Shown here: positions 1-9,334 of the stretch, piece after piece
Layout of the letters: each line of letters starts with the position of its first letter
How positions within the stretch are numbered: position 1 is the first letter of the stretch
Assembly (NCBI GenBank): GCA_035574315.1
Contig: DATLYW010000047.1
Span: 1 to 64,000, forward strand
Length of the DNA: 64,000 nucleotides
Direction: 5' to 3'
Source: Candidatus Zixiibacteriota bacterium
GTDB taxonomy: Bacteria > Desulfobacterota > Binatia > UBA9968
The notes under the pieces: model-generated
The model's input: the letters and a program-made list of their open reading frames with translations, nothing else
What the model was told of the DNA's origin: nothing
Databases searched by the model: none
Position numbers and translations under genes: made by a program

Positions 1-98
1 GTAGGAATCGGTTTACGTCCGGGACGGCCATCGGGAATATTTTCCTCGGGAAAATGCTCCCGGATCCTCGCCCAATGTTCATCGCTGAGTCTCAACAT
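1..98 (-). CDS. IS5-family transposase, N-terminal fragment (cut by window edge)
   Basis: Reading from the ATG at 98 gives a peptide beginning MLRLSDEHWARIREHFPEE and continuing NIPDGRPGRKPIPT to the window edge. This is the N-terminal DUF4096-type domain of IS5/IS427-group DDE transposases (L-S-D-E-x-W, then D-G-R-P-G-R-K-P). The DDE catalytic part is beyond base 1, so activity cannot be judged. It is read in the same direction as the gene the element interrupts. Confidence 0.8.
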   Translation of the reverse strand, partial: MLRLSDEHWARIREHFPEENIPDGRPGRKPIP

Positions 99-137
99 GC
101 GCCGATGATACACGAGTTTCTAATTTTGAGATAGGTT
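1..137 (-). mobile_element. IS5-family insertion sequence, one end only (runs off the window)
   Basis: On the minus strand the element begins at 137 with GAACCTATCTCAAAATTAG, followed by a transposase start at 98. The bases just outside, 138-141, are CTAG, which matches the YTAR target that IS5-group elements duplicate. The insertion point falls inside the reading frame of the restriction gene on its right. The other end and the second target copy are outside the window. The family call rests on the transposase N-terminus; the exact subgroup is not determined. Confidence 0.75.
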
Positions 138-1272
138 CTAGCCAGAAGTAGCGGAAGGACTCTGCCGGATCAGCGGCGTGAGGGCCTGCCTGGGCGATCG
201 CCTCGTCGAGATCGATCTCATAGTAATTGGTGGCCCTGGAGTGGGTGCGCTGGGAGTAAAGCCTCCAGAGCCTTCCGTTGGTCACGATGGCCCAGGGCGC
301 CTCCCCCTTCTCAAGAAGGCTTACAACGACCGCGCCTGGATTTTCGTCGCGCGTTTCGGTGTCGCGCCGGTCGTCTTTCCCGTCCAGAGAACGCTCCCAG
401 GGATAAACGAGACAAAGCGCCAACAAAGTTGCGCCATTATCGCCGCGATAGAGCCGGTAATCCGGCTCGGTGTCACTGCTACTCGCGCGCCTCCCGGGAT
501 CGGCCTTGAATCCCAGGACTGTGAAGACCGGCTCCAACAGTTCCTTTCTGAGATAGGCCTTGTCCTTGGCCGCGAAGCGAGACGATGCCCCCTGATAGAG
601 TTCCCGGAGCTTCAGATAAGCTGGTTTTGGGTCTTCCTTCCAAGCGGGGAATTCTCTAAGCCGCTCCTTGAGGTAGTAGTCCGAGAAAAGAGCGCGGTTG
701 TTGAAATACTCCTCGGACCAATCGGCCAGGGCATACACGGAAAGCAGCTTGTCATACTGAGCGAACGGATCGGATTCCGTCCAGGTAAGGCGGCGCAAGA
801 CTCTCAAATCCAGGCGACTCGGCTTAACCCGCTCAACGGAGAGAACCCTGGGCCTTATACCTACCTGCTTTACTCCCAGGCCGGAGCCGTCGCCCTTGTC
901 CGCGGGTATGAATTTTTCCAGAAGAACAAAATCGAGCCGGTCGTAGTCGCTTGTGAGGATCAATAAATAATTCCCAGCGCGATTGCGGAACGCCCTGGCC
1001 AAGGCGCGAGTGTGAGAGACTGTGACGCTCGTGAGTTCAAAAAGATAGACCTGAAAAAGACTCTCCTGGTCGGCGATAAGCTCAATCTTTTTAATGGGCC
1101 GGACTGTCCCGTCAGCGGTAATCCCGAGGTTTCCTGGGGTCTGTGACGTCCGCGCATTCGTGTTGTAGCCCAGACGGGCAAAGAAGGCGGCGATACCATC
1201 CGACCCGTTCAGAGCCTGAATGTCGTGATGGCTGAGGTCAGCATCCAGGAAAGAGAGGGTTTCCTGACTCAT
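138..1272 (-). pseudogene. Type IIG restriction-modification enzyme (Eco57I/PglX-like), N-terminal part, truncated by the IS
   Basis: About 378 codons of host sequence are read from the ATG at 1272 (purine-rich GAGAGA just upstream) to the CTAG at 138; the frame then runs into the insertion sequence and stops at 79. Visible blocks are FSDYYLKERL, a region ending LLEPVFTVLGF, WAIVTNGRLWRLYSQRTHS and, at the break, ESFRYFWL. These are typical of the large single-chain restriction and adenine-methylase proteins of the Eco57I/type IIG group, where the methylase domain (NPPY motif) follows. That domain is missing here, so the product cannot methylate DNA. Full-length relatives usually exceed 1000 residues. 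The family call is from recognised blocks, not a search. Confidence 0.6.
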
Positions 1273-1479
1273 TCTCTCTACAAATTTTCTCCAGTCTTGG
1301 TTCCCAGAGCCGGGTTACCGAGACCGAGAACCAGTGGCCGACAAGGGGTAGCCGGCTGGGACTTGGTATACTGAAAAATGCTGTGCGGCCGAAGGCGCAA
1401 AACGAGCCGATTTTACTACAAATCCGACCCTTGGCAACACGTAAAATCGGCGGCGGCTAAGCTGGCCTGACCCCCCACT

Positions 1480-1875
1480 TCAGCAGGCCCGAAAGGACGT
1501 AAACCTCCACCCAAAAAGCCAGGAAAACAGTTCTGCCGCGGTCGTCCCCGGACCGTCCCCAAGATAGCCCAGGAACCCACTTCTTTCCTGCATATGGCAC
1601 GTCCTGACTTTCAACTCGCAGCCATCATCAACCGGAAATTTGAGGCTTTCCTTCACCAGCTCAAATGCCTGCTTTTTCACGGCGATATTCGCCTCCGCCA
1701 ACGGTAGAACCAAGCGGTAAAAAACTCCCTTTAATGGTGCGTCCTTTTTTTCCATCACGTCCTCGTCTGTAAGAATCAGTACGAGCCTTCCGTCCGAAAC
1801 TATCGCCTCAACGACTTCCAGATGACGCCCGTGCTTGCCTGTTAACGTCTCAAGGTTGTAGGTGATAACCGCCAT
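1480..1875 (-). CDS. Hypothetical protein, 131 aa
   Basis: The ATG at 1875 (MAVITYNLETLTG) is chosen because AGGAAA and a GGGGGG tract lie directly upstream; an in-frame ATG at 1905 has no ribosome site and would add a proline-rich leader of ten residues. The protein is soluble with alternating charged and hydrophobic segments, has single cysteines near the C-terminus and no signal peptide or recognised domain. It lies between the truncated restriction gene and the helicase, read in the same direction, with repeat-containing AT-rich DNA upstream. A role as a small accessory or immunity gene of the island is possible but unsupported. Confidence 0.45.
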   Translation of the reverse strand: MAVITYNLETLTGKHGRHLEVVEAIVSDGRLVLILTDEDVMEKKDAPLKGVFYRLVLPLAEANIAVKKQAFELVKESLKFPVDDGCELKVRTCHMQERSGFLGYLGDGPGTTAAELFSWLFGWRFTSFRAC

Positions 1876-1944
1876 TTTCCTGGACCCCCCATTCTGAGGC
1901 CGCAAGGCCCCGAAGTTCTGCGGGCGAATATAGAGGTTCAGGAT

Positions 1945-2037
1945 CTTAGAAGTATCTTAGGCGGCGTTGTTTTTTATTGTTTTTTTCTGAGGTTTTTTAA
2001 AAACCCACGCCAAGACTTAGAAGTTTCTTAAGGAGGC
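1945..2037. promoter_or_regulatory. AT-rich spacer with a direct repeat and a near-palindrome, possible operator or promoter
   Basis: Two similar 21-22 bp copies occur: CTTAGAAGTATCTTAGGCGGC at 1945-1965 starts with CTTAGAAGT, and the copy at 2016-2037 reads CTTAGAAGTTTCTTAAGGAG and continues GC. Between them is a T-rich tract and a near-palindrome with arms GGTTTTT and AAAAACC. The whole 1906-2126 spacer is much richer in AT than the flanking genes. It sits upstream of the minus-strand gene starting at 1875, so a repressor-binding region is a reasonable inference. Confidence 0.35.
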
Positions 2038-2126
2038 TGGCAGTGTGATGGGTTTTCTCTTGAGACCGTCGGATTGAGAAGACTCAAAAATCAGAAAGTA
2101 GGGAGTTTGGCGTCATTGCCCTGAGC

Positions 2127-2421
2127 TTATGAACGGTCAGGCTCCGTGGTGTTACGGATCTTGCCCTCCAGGATTCCGTCCAGATCGCCATGTGCGTACT
2201 GTAAAGGGTCGTGGGAAATCCGCCTGAGGATTGCCACCTCCTCGGGCTTCATTTTTCCGTCCAGGAGTTTCTCCATGCATGCCTGCGCGATGGGCAGGAC
2301 CATCGTCTTTAGGAGATCGGTGTAGTCCTTTTTCTCCCAACTGTTCCTGCACGGTCCTGATATCGTAGGCGTCATCTTGCAGATAGGTGGCAAAAGGCGA
2401 GTTCCGGAAAGTGCAAATGTC
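2127..2421 (-). pseudogene. Tyrosine recombinase (integrase) remnant, frameshifted
   Basis: From 2421 down to 2329 one frame reads FRNSPFATYLQ, then DDAYDIRTVQEQLGEK. This matches the box-II region of tyrosine recombinases (LRHSFATHLLExGYDIRTVQELLGH), with extra and substituted residues in the LRHSFATHL part. At about 2328 the sensible reading moves to another frame that runs to a stop at 2127 with a protein-like tail containing MKPEEVAILRRISHDPLQ. There is no start codon or N-terminal domain. I read it as a decayed integrase joined to another fragment; the family match is clear only for about 30 residues. Confidence 0.5.
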
Positions 2422-2468
2422 ATGTATTCAGGCTGACCCCCGGGCGTGCGGAATTGAAAGTATGCACG

Positions 2469-5400
2469 CTAGGGCTCTTTCCCCGTTGCACCATTGCAGA
2501 GCTTTCCCAACCCATCAACCCTCCCGCGGTCAGTACTACCTCCGGTTTCCAACTGCATCCCGCGACGGCGGTACGCATCGAGAATCTTCGTCAAGTGCCT
2601 CCTGCGGCCCTCCGTTAAGCGTGAAAAGCCATAATGCTCAAGCAAGCTACGATAAAGCAGTTCCTGATTCTCAGCGCTATCGTCCGAGGGGCGACACAAA
2701 CGGTCGAGCACCAAGAAGATCTCCGATGCCGGGATTTCCAACAGGTCTCTCTGCCCGGCAGATCTTTCCCTGACCTTAGGCGCACCACGGAGCCGAAGAA
2801 CTTGCGACTCAAGCGTACGGTCACCAAGCTCGTCTTCAACGACGATCTCTCCTGCCCTCTGCATCACAGACAAGTTCCTATTGAGAAGACTCCGGACGTT
2901 CTTGCTGGCGCGTTCCAGCGCGGGACAACCGGCTACGTATAGCCTAATGAGCAAACGCTTCGTAAGGGGACCTTCCCTTTCTATTATGCGACGCAGAGCT
3001 GCCCGAACGTTGATGGGGGAGGCATCCCGCGGGTCAGGAAACTCTGAAAGCTCAGGATAGGCCGATAGCGACGCCGGCCTACGATCCTCTCCGCCGTTGT
3101 CGAGGGCTTCGCCTCGTTGTTCCCCGAACCCCTCATCCTCTTCCGCCTGCTTTTCCCGTGGCGTGCCCGCCGTTTGTTCCTCGTCTATCTCGTCCTCCCC
3201 GATCGGTCGAATACCGAGTTCCTCACAGGCCTCCGTGACACGGTGCATTGAGGTGTCCCGCGCCGCGTAGAATTCCGACTCCCGAACACGAACGAATGTC
3301 CATCCGGCTCGCTCGAGTTGCCTTTGCCGGGCCATATCCTGGTCGAACCTGTCCGGCCCGTGCCAGGCTTCGCCGTCGCACTCGATAGCTAGTCGGTTGT
3401 CGAGTCCCTCGACGACGAGATCGATACGATAACCGGCCACCTCTACTTGAGGCCGAATGCGGTACTTTCGACGGAGAAGCTCCAGCGCGACATCAACCTC
3501 GAACCAACTTTCGTACGGAGAAGGCTGTTCACCAGTCCTTCGTGAACGGTGTCTCAATTCCCGCTCAAGGCGCAGGAGCTCTTCATAAGGCGTAGCGATA
3601 GGTTGACGATCCGAGTTGTAAAAAAAGTTTAACAGCTTCCATCGCAAATCTTCGCGGCTAAGATCGTGAAGCTGAACGCTATGGAACAGCCATACCTGAT
3701 CGCGCGCGCGACTCATGGCTACGTTGAAGCGTCTCTGGTCGGGCAGCCCCGTCAAAGCCCGGAAATGATGGTTAGGCGCTACCACAAGCGACAGGAAGAT
3801 CACATCTCGTTGGTCCCCCTGAAAAGTGGCAGGGGTCCCACACCGTAGTCGCCTTTCTTCGCGAACCTTCGGCTCCAGCATCTCAGCCAGTCTCCGTTCA
3901 ATCAGCTCGGCCTGAGCATGGCCCTGGAGAACGATGACACCCATTGTCTTTCCCTCATAAGTATCGTCCTCCAGACAGTTCTGAAGCGCTGCAACGATTG
4001 CATCTGCTTCTACCGGGTTCAGAATCCGCTGCCCTTCACCCTGGCAAAAGCCGTCGTTCACATATTTTGTTTTTAGCGGTGGAAGCCTTTTGGGCGGAGG
4101 CTGACGTAACGGAATCAAGGGCGCGTCTGTGTAACATAGCTCATTGCTGAAGCGAATGATCTCCGGCACGCATCGGAAATGTTCCCGAAGCGAGATCAAA
4201 TTGCCGAAGGCACGCTCAGCGTGGTCATAAAGGCTCGTGTCGGGTCGAAACTCGTCGCGGAATCGAAACTCACGAAGGTAATCTCGGGCGAGACGTGCGA
4301 TATCATCCTCGAGAACGCCCACTGCTTCCGGACTGTTCTGTTTATCGTCTCCAACGACGATGATCCTCTTTGCCAGAAGAAGAAGCGCCAACGCCTCTAT
4401 TCCCGCCTGCGACGCCTCATCTACGATCACCGTATCAAAAAGTCCAGGTGTCGGGTCCGTCGTCTCCCATAGCTTGTGGAGGGGCATGATCCAAGCCGGC
4501 ATCTTCGGGATGCATGACATGAGATACCGGCGGGCTGCCCTCCGGTGCCGATAGGCGTACTTACCCGTGTTTTTTCCGATACGCGCAACCGCCTTTGTCC
4601 AAGCTGTGAGGTTTTGCTCCGTCTGGTCGTCCAGTCGCAAGAAAAACGCCTGCCAAGCCTTCACGGCCGCCAGTTTCTCGAGCTTTTTCTCTATTCTGTC
4701 TTGCAACCGCTGTCGCTCGCGAGCGAGCCTCTCGTAGTGTCCGGAGTCTGTGATCCTGTGAAGCCACGCCCTCGTGGCAGCCCAATCCCATGTCTGCTCA
4801 AGCCGACGCAACCGATCTTTCCACCGGGGATCGCCTCGGGTCGGTTGCAGCACACGCGCAAGCTCAGGACAACACCGGTATATACGTTCCAGCAATTCTT
4901 GATAGCGCTGAAAGCGATCTCTCTCAGTCTTCAGGCTCTCCCGTTGTGTCCACGCACGGTTCCACTTTGCCGGATCACGAGCCTCGATAGCCTGTGCAAG
5001 CTCACTCATGCAGGGGTGGGCTTTGTGATGGACGGAACCGCGGATCGCGCCGGCCCACCCATCGATAGGCCTTCGCGCATGGCGTACGAGGCGACGGGCG
5101 AGTTCCGCTTTGATCAAACGGCACCACCTTTCCCGCGCATCGTGTTCTGAAAGGGTTATTCTTGTCGTGGCGGGAACTATCTCCAAAGCGTCTCGACCGT
5201 GTTTCCGGAAGAACTCTGTTAGATGGCAGGTTTGCTGAACTAGGTCACAAACTTGACCTGCCGCGTGCCTAGGATCGCCTGGCGTTGGGTCTAATGGCTT
5301 GGGCCATACCGTATAAAATCGGTCGAGGGTCTCCCTTAATTCCAGATATCCGGCCAGCATGTCCAGTGACCGCTCGTCGCGGGGCGCCCCTCCGTTAACC

Positions 5401-7712
5401 CGGCAGCGTTCCTCGATATATCGTGTCTCGCGTGCGATGCGAGGAGCGAGAAAGCCCCACCCTCGCCGGCCACCCCTCCTAAAGTGCTCAAGCCGTCGGC
5501 AGGTATCGGCCAACAACTTCGCGTCCCCGGTGTCTGAGGATATTTCAAATTTCCCAGCGCCGGCCCGTTCGCACGCAATCTGAATCCTTTCAACAAGCTG
5601 AACGGTTTCCCGTTCGAGGCGGTTCCACCGAGCATCTTGTCCAACGATAAGGTCTTTCAGGATTTCACCCGTCAAATCACCGAGCGTTCGACTGGCCCGT
5701 GTCACCAGCTCTTCCAATTTAACTAAGAATGTCCTGCATGCCTCCAGGTTTGCGTCAGAACAGTTCTGAATCGGGCCCAGTTCATGCTCCGGCACTCCGT
5801 CAAGTGCGCCCTCTGCCTCACGCTCTGCAGCGCTTAGCTTCTCAATCGCTGCTGTGAACTCCTGCGGGTCGGGAAGATCGAACGCACCGATATCGAGGGT
5901 AAGTTCGTTTAATCGCTCTTGAGTCAGGGTTGGATGAACTTCGGCCAGCAACATAATATCGTCGGGCGACAGCGGACAGCGGTCCTGATCGGCCGCCAAT
6001 TCTGGAAACCAGCCGTGCGTCTCCCGTTCTTCCTCAAGCTGTCTCGCGATTTGGGCCGCGGTCCCTGTGTAACCGCCAGGAAGGCTGTGAGAATAGGTTT
6101 CGGCTTCGCGACATTCACGGAGCTGCCGATCAAGGCTGGCAGCCTCCTGTTCATGTTGACAAAGTTCTTTCTCCAGTCGGTCGATTTCCTCCTGTGCCCA
6201 TTTCTGCCCCATCCATTCATTCTTCCGCGAAAGGATCCCCCGGACGCTATCCTCCAGAAGGCGATGGTCTTCGCGAGAAGACCCAAAGGCAGTAACGCAA
6301 AGGTTACGGATATCACCTGGCAACAGATCTCTCAGAACCGTCAGAGCCTTCGGTGCGTGGGCTGTGACAAGAACCCGTTCGCCTATTGCGAGAAGGTGGC
6401 AGATCAGATTTGCAATGGTGTGGCTTTTGCCGGTGCCAGGTGGCCCCTTAACAAGCACATAGGGTCGGTTTCTGAGGCGCTCTGCAATCCGCCGCTGCTC
6501 GTCGTTCTTCGCAAGCGGGAAGTACAGGCGACGGTCCATATCGCCGCAAGAGCCGTTGATATCGACCCCGAGGCCGCCAGAAGGCCCCGATAGTCCACCC
6601 TCGCTAACGAAACGGTCCCACGGTGGCGTCGTTGAAAAAGCCGCCTCACCCTCGGACGCCTTCAGAAAGCGGCCGATCAGCTCCTCATATGCCGTTGGGC
6701 GCCGTTCACGGAGGACGAGTGCGGGCGCATAGCTGACTCGGAATGTTGCATCCGCTCGTTCGAGCGGTGTCCAAACGTCTTCGCTGACTTGAGCATCGGA
6801 GGCCGCTTTGTTCGCAATGACCCGGAGGATCTCAGCGACCTTTGTCTTGTCCCAACCGCGAACGTCAAGCTCGTCCAACCGCTCTTCCAAGCGGTTTTCA
6901 GTGTCCGCCGTATCGAGTCTGGGCTGGTCGTGGAGTTCCAGCATGTCCAATTCAACACGAAACCCGTCGAAAGAGGCAGCCGGACCTACTGTCAGGATAC
7001 CCCGCGCCGCATCCAGACTGATTTCGGCAGGAGCGGTGAGAAGGTGGCGTTTCACGGCCGTCGCGGTCGAATCGCGCCACTGCAACAGCCCGACCGCCAA
7101 GCGCAGTTCATAGCGCTCCTCTGCTTCCTCAATCCGCCGCCGCATGAAGTCCACATCTTCGTAAATGCGCTGGACCTGCTTCCACCGACGCGTCTCTTCT
7201 GCCCAGGGCTCCCATTGGTCTCCGAGATATTCAAGCCAAGCATCCTGTATGTTCGGGTAATCCACCAGCCGACGCACCTCGGGAACCTTTTCAGCCACAG
7301 TGGTGTTTTCTCCGGGGGCTGTGGCCTGATGCTGGACTCTCTTTTCGACTAGGACAGTGATCTCCGGATTGAGAAGATCGAGAAGTTGCTCTTTTGTCTT
7401 ATCCAGATATCCGCCAGGGTCGTCCTGAAACTTCCGCGGGACCCAGTCCTGAAGCTCCGTGGGCAGCGGCGGCAGTACGGGCCTACGCTTCTTACGAACC
7501 TCGAGCCACAAATCAGGAAACTCGTCAGGATTGTCGCTGATAAAGGCCGATTTGCATGCATCTCTCCAAGTTTGGGGCAAGTCCCGAGGAACGTCATGAA
7601 ACCACAAAAGCTTATCGTCGGCTCCGTAAGCTGCAATGCGCTTTCGGCGGAGAGTAGCTGTGTCCCTCAAAAAACGAAGCAGGGCAGTCGTCTTTTCTGC
7701 GGTGCTACTCAT
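2469..7712 (-). CDS. Large SF1 helicase with C-terminal Vsr/DUF559-like nuclease, probable defence protein
   Basis: This 1747-residue protein starts at an ATG with AAGAGGAAC upstream. Walker A GPPGTGKSHTIANL lies near residue 425, a long coiled-coil-rich insertion follows (about 490-1050), Walker B with DEASQ near 1097, GDDKQ just after, and the C-terminal helicase motifs with TFQGDQRDVIFLSLV and NVAMSRARDQ. This is the Upf1/DNA2-like SF1 arrangement. Around residue 1440 the motif RIDLVV followed by LAIECDGEAWHG is a Vsr/DUF559-type PD-(D/E)XK nuclease core. The last 160 residues look like a winged-helix DUF3320-like module. Proteins of this design are common in phage-defence islands. It is flanked by a truncated restriction gene and a WYL regulator and has lower GC than the housekeeping genes. 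Role in DNA targeting is inferred. Confidence 0.8.
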   Translation of the reverse strand: MSSTAEKTTALLRFLRDTATLRRKRIAAYGADDKLLWFHDVPRDLPQTWRDACKSAFISDNPDEFPDLWLEVRKKRRPVLPPLPTELQDWVPRKFQDDPGGYLDKTKEQLLDLLNPEITVLVEKRVQHQATAPGENTTVAEKVPEVRRLVDYPNIQDAWLEYLGDQWEPWAEETRRWKQVQRIYEDVDFMRRRIEEAEERYELRLAVGLLQWRDSTATAVKRHLLTAPAEISLDAARGILTVGPAASFDGFRVELDMLELHDQPRLDTADTENRLEERLDELDVRGWDKTKVAEILRVIANKAASDAQVSEDVWTPLERADATFRVSYAPALVLRERRPTAYEELIGRFLKASEGEAAFSTTPPWDRFVSEGGLSGPSGGLGVDINGSCGDMDRRLYFPLAKNDEQRRIAERLRNRPYVLVKGPPGTGKSHTIANLICHLLAIGERVLVTAHAPKALTVLRDLLPGDIRNLCVTAFGSSREDHRLLEDSVRGILSRKNEWMGQKWAQEEIDRLEKELCQHEQEAASLDRQLRECREAETYSHSLPGGYTGTAAQIARQLEEERETHGWFPELAADQDRCPLSPDDIMLLAEVHPTLTQERLNELTLDIGAFDLPDPQEFTAAIEKLSAAEREAEGALDGVPEHELGPIQNCSDANLEACRTFLVKLEELVTRASRTLGDLTGEILKDLIVGQDARWNRLERETVQLVERIQIACERAGAGKFEISSDTGDAKLLADTCRRLEHFRRGGRRGWGFLAPRIARETRYIEERCRVNGGAPRDERSLDMLAGYLELRETLDRFYTVWPKPLDPTPGDPRHAAGQVCDLVQQTCHLTEFFRKHGRDALEIVPATTRITLSEHDARERWCRLIKAELARRLVRHARRPIDGWAGAIRGSVHHKAHPCMSELAQAIEARDPAKWNRAWTQRESLKTERDRFQRYQELLERIYRCCPELARVLQPTRGDPRWKDRLRRLEQTWDWAATRAWLHRITDSGHYERLARERQRLQDRIEKKLEKLAAVKAWQAFFLRLDDQTEQNLTAWTKAVARIGKNTGKYAYRHRRAARRYLMSCIPKMPAWIMPLHKLWETTDPTPGLFDTVIVDEASQAGIEALALLLLAKRIIVVGDDKQNSPEAVGVLEDDIARLARDYLREFRFRDEFRPDTSLYDHAERAFGNLISLREHFRCVPEIIRFSNELCYTDAPLIPLRQPPPKRLPPLKTKYVNDGFCQGEGQRILNPVEADAIVAALQNCLEDDTYEGKTMGVIVLQGHAQAELIERRLAEMLEPKVREERRLRCGTPATFQGDQRDVIFLSLVVAPNHHFRALTGLPDQRRFNVAMSRARDQVWLFHSVQLHDLSREDLRWKLLNFFYNSDRQPIATPYEELLRLERELRHRSRRTGEQPSPYESWFEVDVALELLRRKYRIRPQVEVAGYRIDLVVEGLDNRLAIECDGEAWHGPDRFDQDMARQRQLERAGWTFVRVRESEFYAARDTSMHRVTEACEELGIRPIGEDEIDEEQTAGTPREKQAEEDEGFGEQRGEALDNGGEDRRPASLSAYPELSEFPDPRDASPINVRAALRRIIEREGPLTKRLLIRLYVAGCPALERASKNVRSLLNRNLSVMQRAGEIVVEDELGDRTLESQVLRLRGAPKVRERSAGQRDLLEIPASEIFLVLDRLCRPSDDSAENQELLYRSLLEHYGFSRLTEGRRRHLTKILDAYRRRGMQLETGGSTDRGRVDGLGKLCNGATGKEP

Positions 7713-7847
7713 ATATTGTTCCTCTTACGATGCTGGGGTTTCTCGTCTTCATCTAGGCGAAACCGTCAAACGCGCGTTACAGTAAGCGACGTTGGCCCCA
7801 ATTACGGTCTGTCGCACTCCTCGACAGCTAGCCTTATCAGCCCGCTG

Positions 7848-7884
7848 TGACAGATCGGGTCATGGATTTTTGACAGATGGGGTC
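7848..7884. repeat. Two direct copies of TGACAGATSGGGTC, 23 bp apart
   Basis: TGACAGATCGGGTC at 7848-7861 and TGACAGATGGGGTC at 7871-7884 differ at one base. They lie between the end of the WYL regulator gene and the start of the helicase gene, about 140 bp upstream of the helicase start. The spacing of 23 bp is near two helical turns, as expected for a dimeric or tandem binding site. They could be regulator sites for the helicase gene or an end of a lost mobile element. Confidence 0.4.
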
Positions 7885-7912
7885 CAAAAACAGGCCCTCG
7901 AAGTCGAGACGT

Positions 7913-8908
7913 TCAGTACCTGCTTTTCGGGACTCCCAGGATTTTCTTTGCCTCCTCTCGTACTTTCACACGCAATGTCTCCGGGCGAATCATTTTCACC
8001 TGGCTCCCGAAGCTCAAAATCCATCCCACCAGCTCGTCGTTTTCGGCGACTCTGAGGGTCATCTTCAGACGGCCGTCCTTGAGCGGCTTGTTTTCCTGGC
8101 TGTGGTGCCAGACCTTGTCCTTCACCCACGCCGCGGCTTTCCTGGAAAACAAAAGCTCCACCTCGATCCGCCGCCCGCGCATCACCATGAGCGCATCCCG
8201 GACGTACTCCTCGACATCGAACCCGAGCGGCATCTGGTACGGATGGTCCGTCAGCGTGATCGAGCGGATGCGCTCGACGGCGAACATCCGCACGTCCTTT
8301 CGCAGGTGGCAGTAGCCAATCAGGTAAAGCCCTCCGGCGGCGTACCAGAGGCGGTACGGGTCCACCTCCCGCCGGGTGGACGCGTTCCGGGAAGCGGAAA
8401 AATAGCGCATCTGGACCGTGCGGCGCCGGTCGATGGCCCGGGTGATCAGGTCGATTGTGTTCTTGTAGTCCCGGTAATTCTTGTGGGGCCCGAGCCCGAT
8501 CGAAAAGATCTCCTCGAGCCCCCTCACGTACTCGTGCCCCTCGGGCGGCAGGGCGCTCGCCACCTTGCTCAGCGCCGAATCGAGTGCCGACTGGATCTCC
8601 GTGCTCTCGAGCGGCCGCAGCAGCTTGCGCCCGAGGGTGAGCGCCATCAGCTCGGTGGGCGAAAAGCCAAGCGCCGGGATGTCCCGAAAGCCTTCGAGGA
8701 GGCGCCAGAGTGTGCGACCGCCCCTCCGCTCGGTGACGATCGGGAAGCCCACCGCCTGCAGCGCGTCGAGGTCGCGGCGCACCGTGCGCGCGTTTCGCGG
8801 ATAGTCGTCGGGAATGGAGTCGACGAGCTGCTCGAGGGTCAGCCCCCTCGAGCCTTCGAGCCGCCGAAGCAGATGCCACTGCCGGGTCACCTGATCGTTG
8901 CGCGCCAT
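7913..8908 (-). CDS. WYL-domain transcriptional regulator
   Basis: The start is placed at the ATG at 8908 (MARNDQVTRQWHLLRRLEG), the usual N-terminus of the family; the open frame continues upstream without coding character. Residues 1-75 form a winged helix-turn-helix of the HTH_11 type (ARTVRRDLDALQAVGFPIV). A WYL domain follows with RTVQMRYFSASR and EVDPYRLWYAAGGLYLIGYC, and a WCX extension from about residue 235. WYL regulators such as BrxR and CapW repress phage-defence operons and are thought to sense nucleic acid or nucleotide ligands. Its position just upstream of the helicase-nuclease gene fits such a role; control of that gene is inference. Confidence 0.85.
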   Translation of the reverse strand: MARNDQVTRQWHLLRRLEGSRGLTLEQLVDSIPDDYPRNARTVRRDLDALQAVGFPIVTERRGGRTLWRLLEGFRDIPALGFSPTELMALTLGRKLLRPLESTEIQSALDSALSKVASALPPEGHEYVRGLEEIFSIGLGPHKNYRDYKNTIDLITRAIDRRRTVQMRYFSASRNASTRREVDPYRLWYAAGGLYLIGYCHLRKDVRMFAVERIRSITLTDHPYQMPLGFDVEEYVRDALMVMRGRRIEVELLFSRKAAAWVKDKVWHHSQENKPLKDGRLKMTLRVAENDELVGWILSFGSQVKMIRPETLRVKVREEAKKILGVPKSRY

Positions 8909-9334
8909 GTGACAGAGAGGCACCTCGATTGCAAGGAGGCTTCGATCACACCATAAGTCGATATGAAAAACCCGGCACCGGCGCTCGCCGGGGGAAAGGC
9001 CTAAAACCGTTTCGGCCAAAATTTTACGGCTTCGTGAAGGTCGGGGCAAGACATCTTTCGCGCCGGATGTCGGATCAAGAACTCCGGATCTGAAGTGTTC
9101 AGCTGGTGTCAGCCGATACGACCATCCCTGCCCGGCCGACGAAATCGCAGTTTGGCCGACAGCGCCGCACGGAAGAGTCAGCCAATCAGGGGCCTGACCA
9201 AGCACGTGGCCCTCGCACGATCCGTCGCGCAAAGACGGGTACCGCGCGTGTCCTGCGGGTTAGCGCGGGTGACCGATTGTTGTCCGGGAACTGTGGGTTG
9301 TGCGGGAGCTTTTTGTTCCCCGCTTGGCGTCGGG
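8909..9334. other. Gene-free spacer upstream of the WYL regulator
   Basis: No open frame here has convincing protein character on either strand. It must contain the promoter of the WYL gene, but I see no clear -35/-10 pair. An AT-richer patch around 9010-9035 is the only compositional break. Confidence 0.4.
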
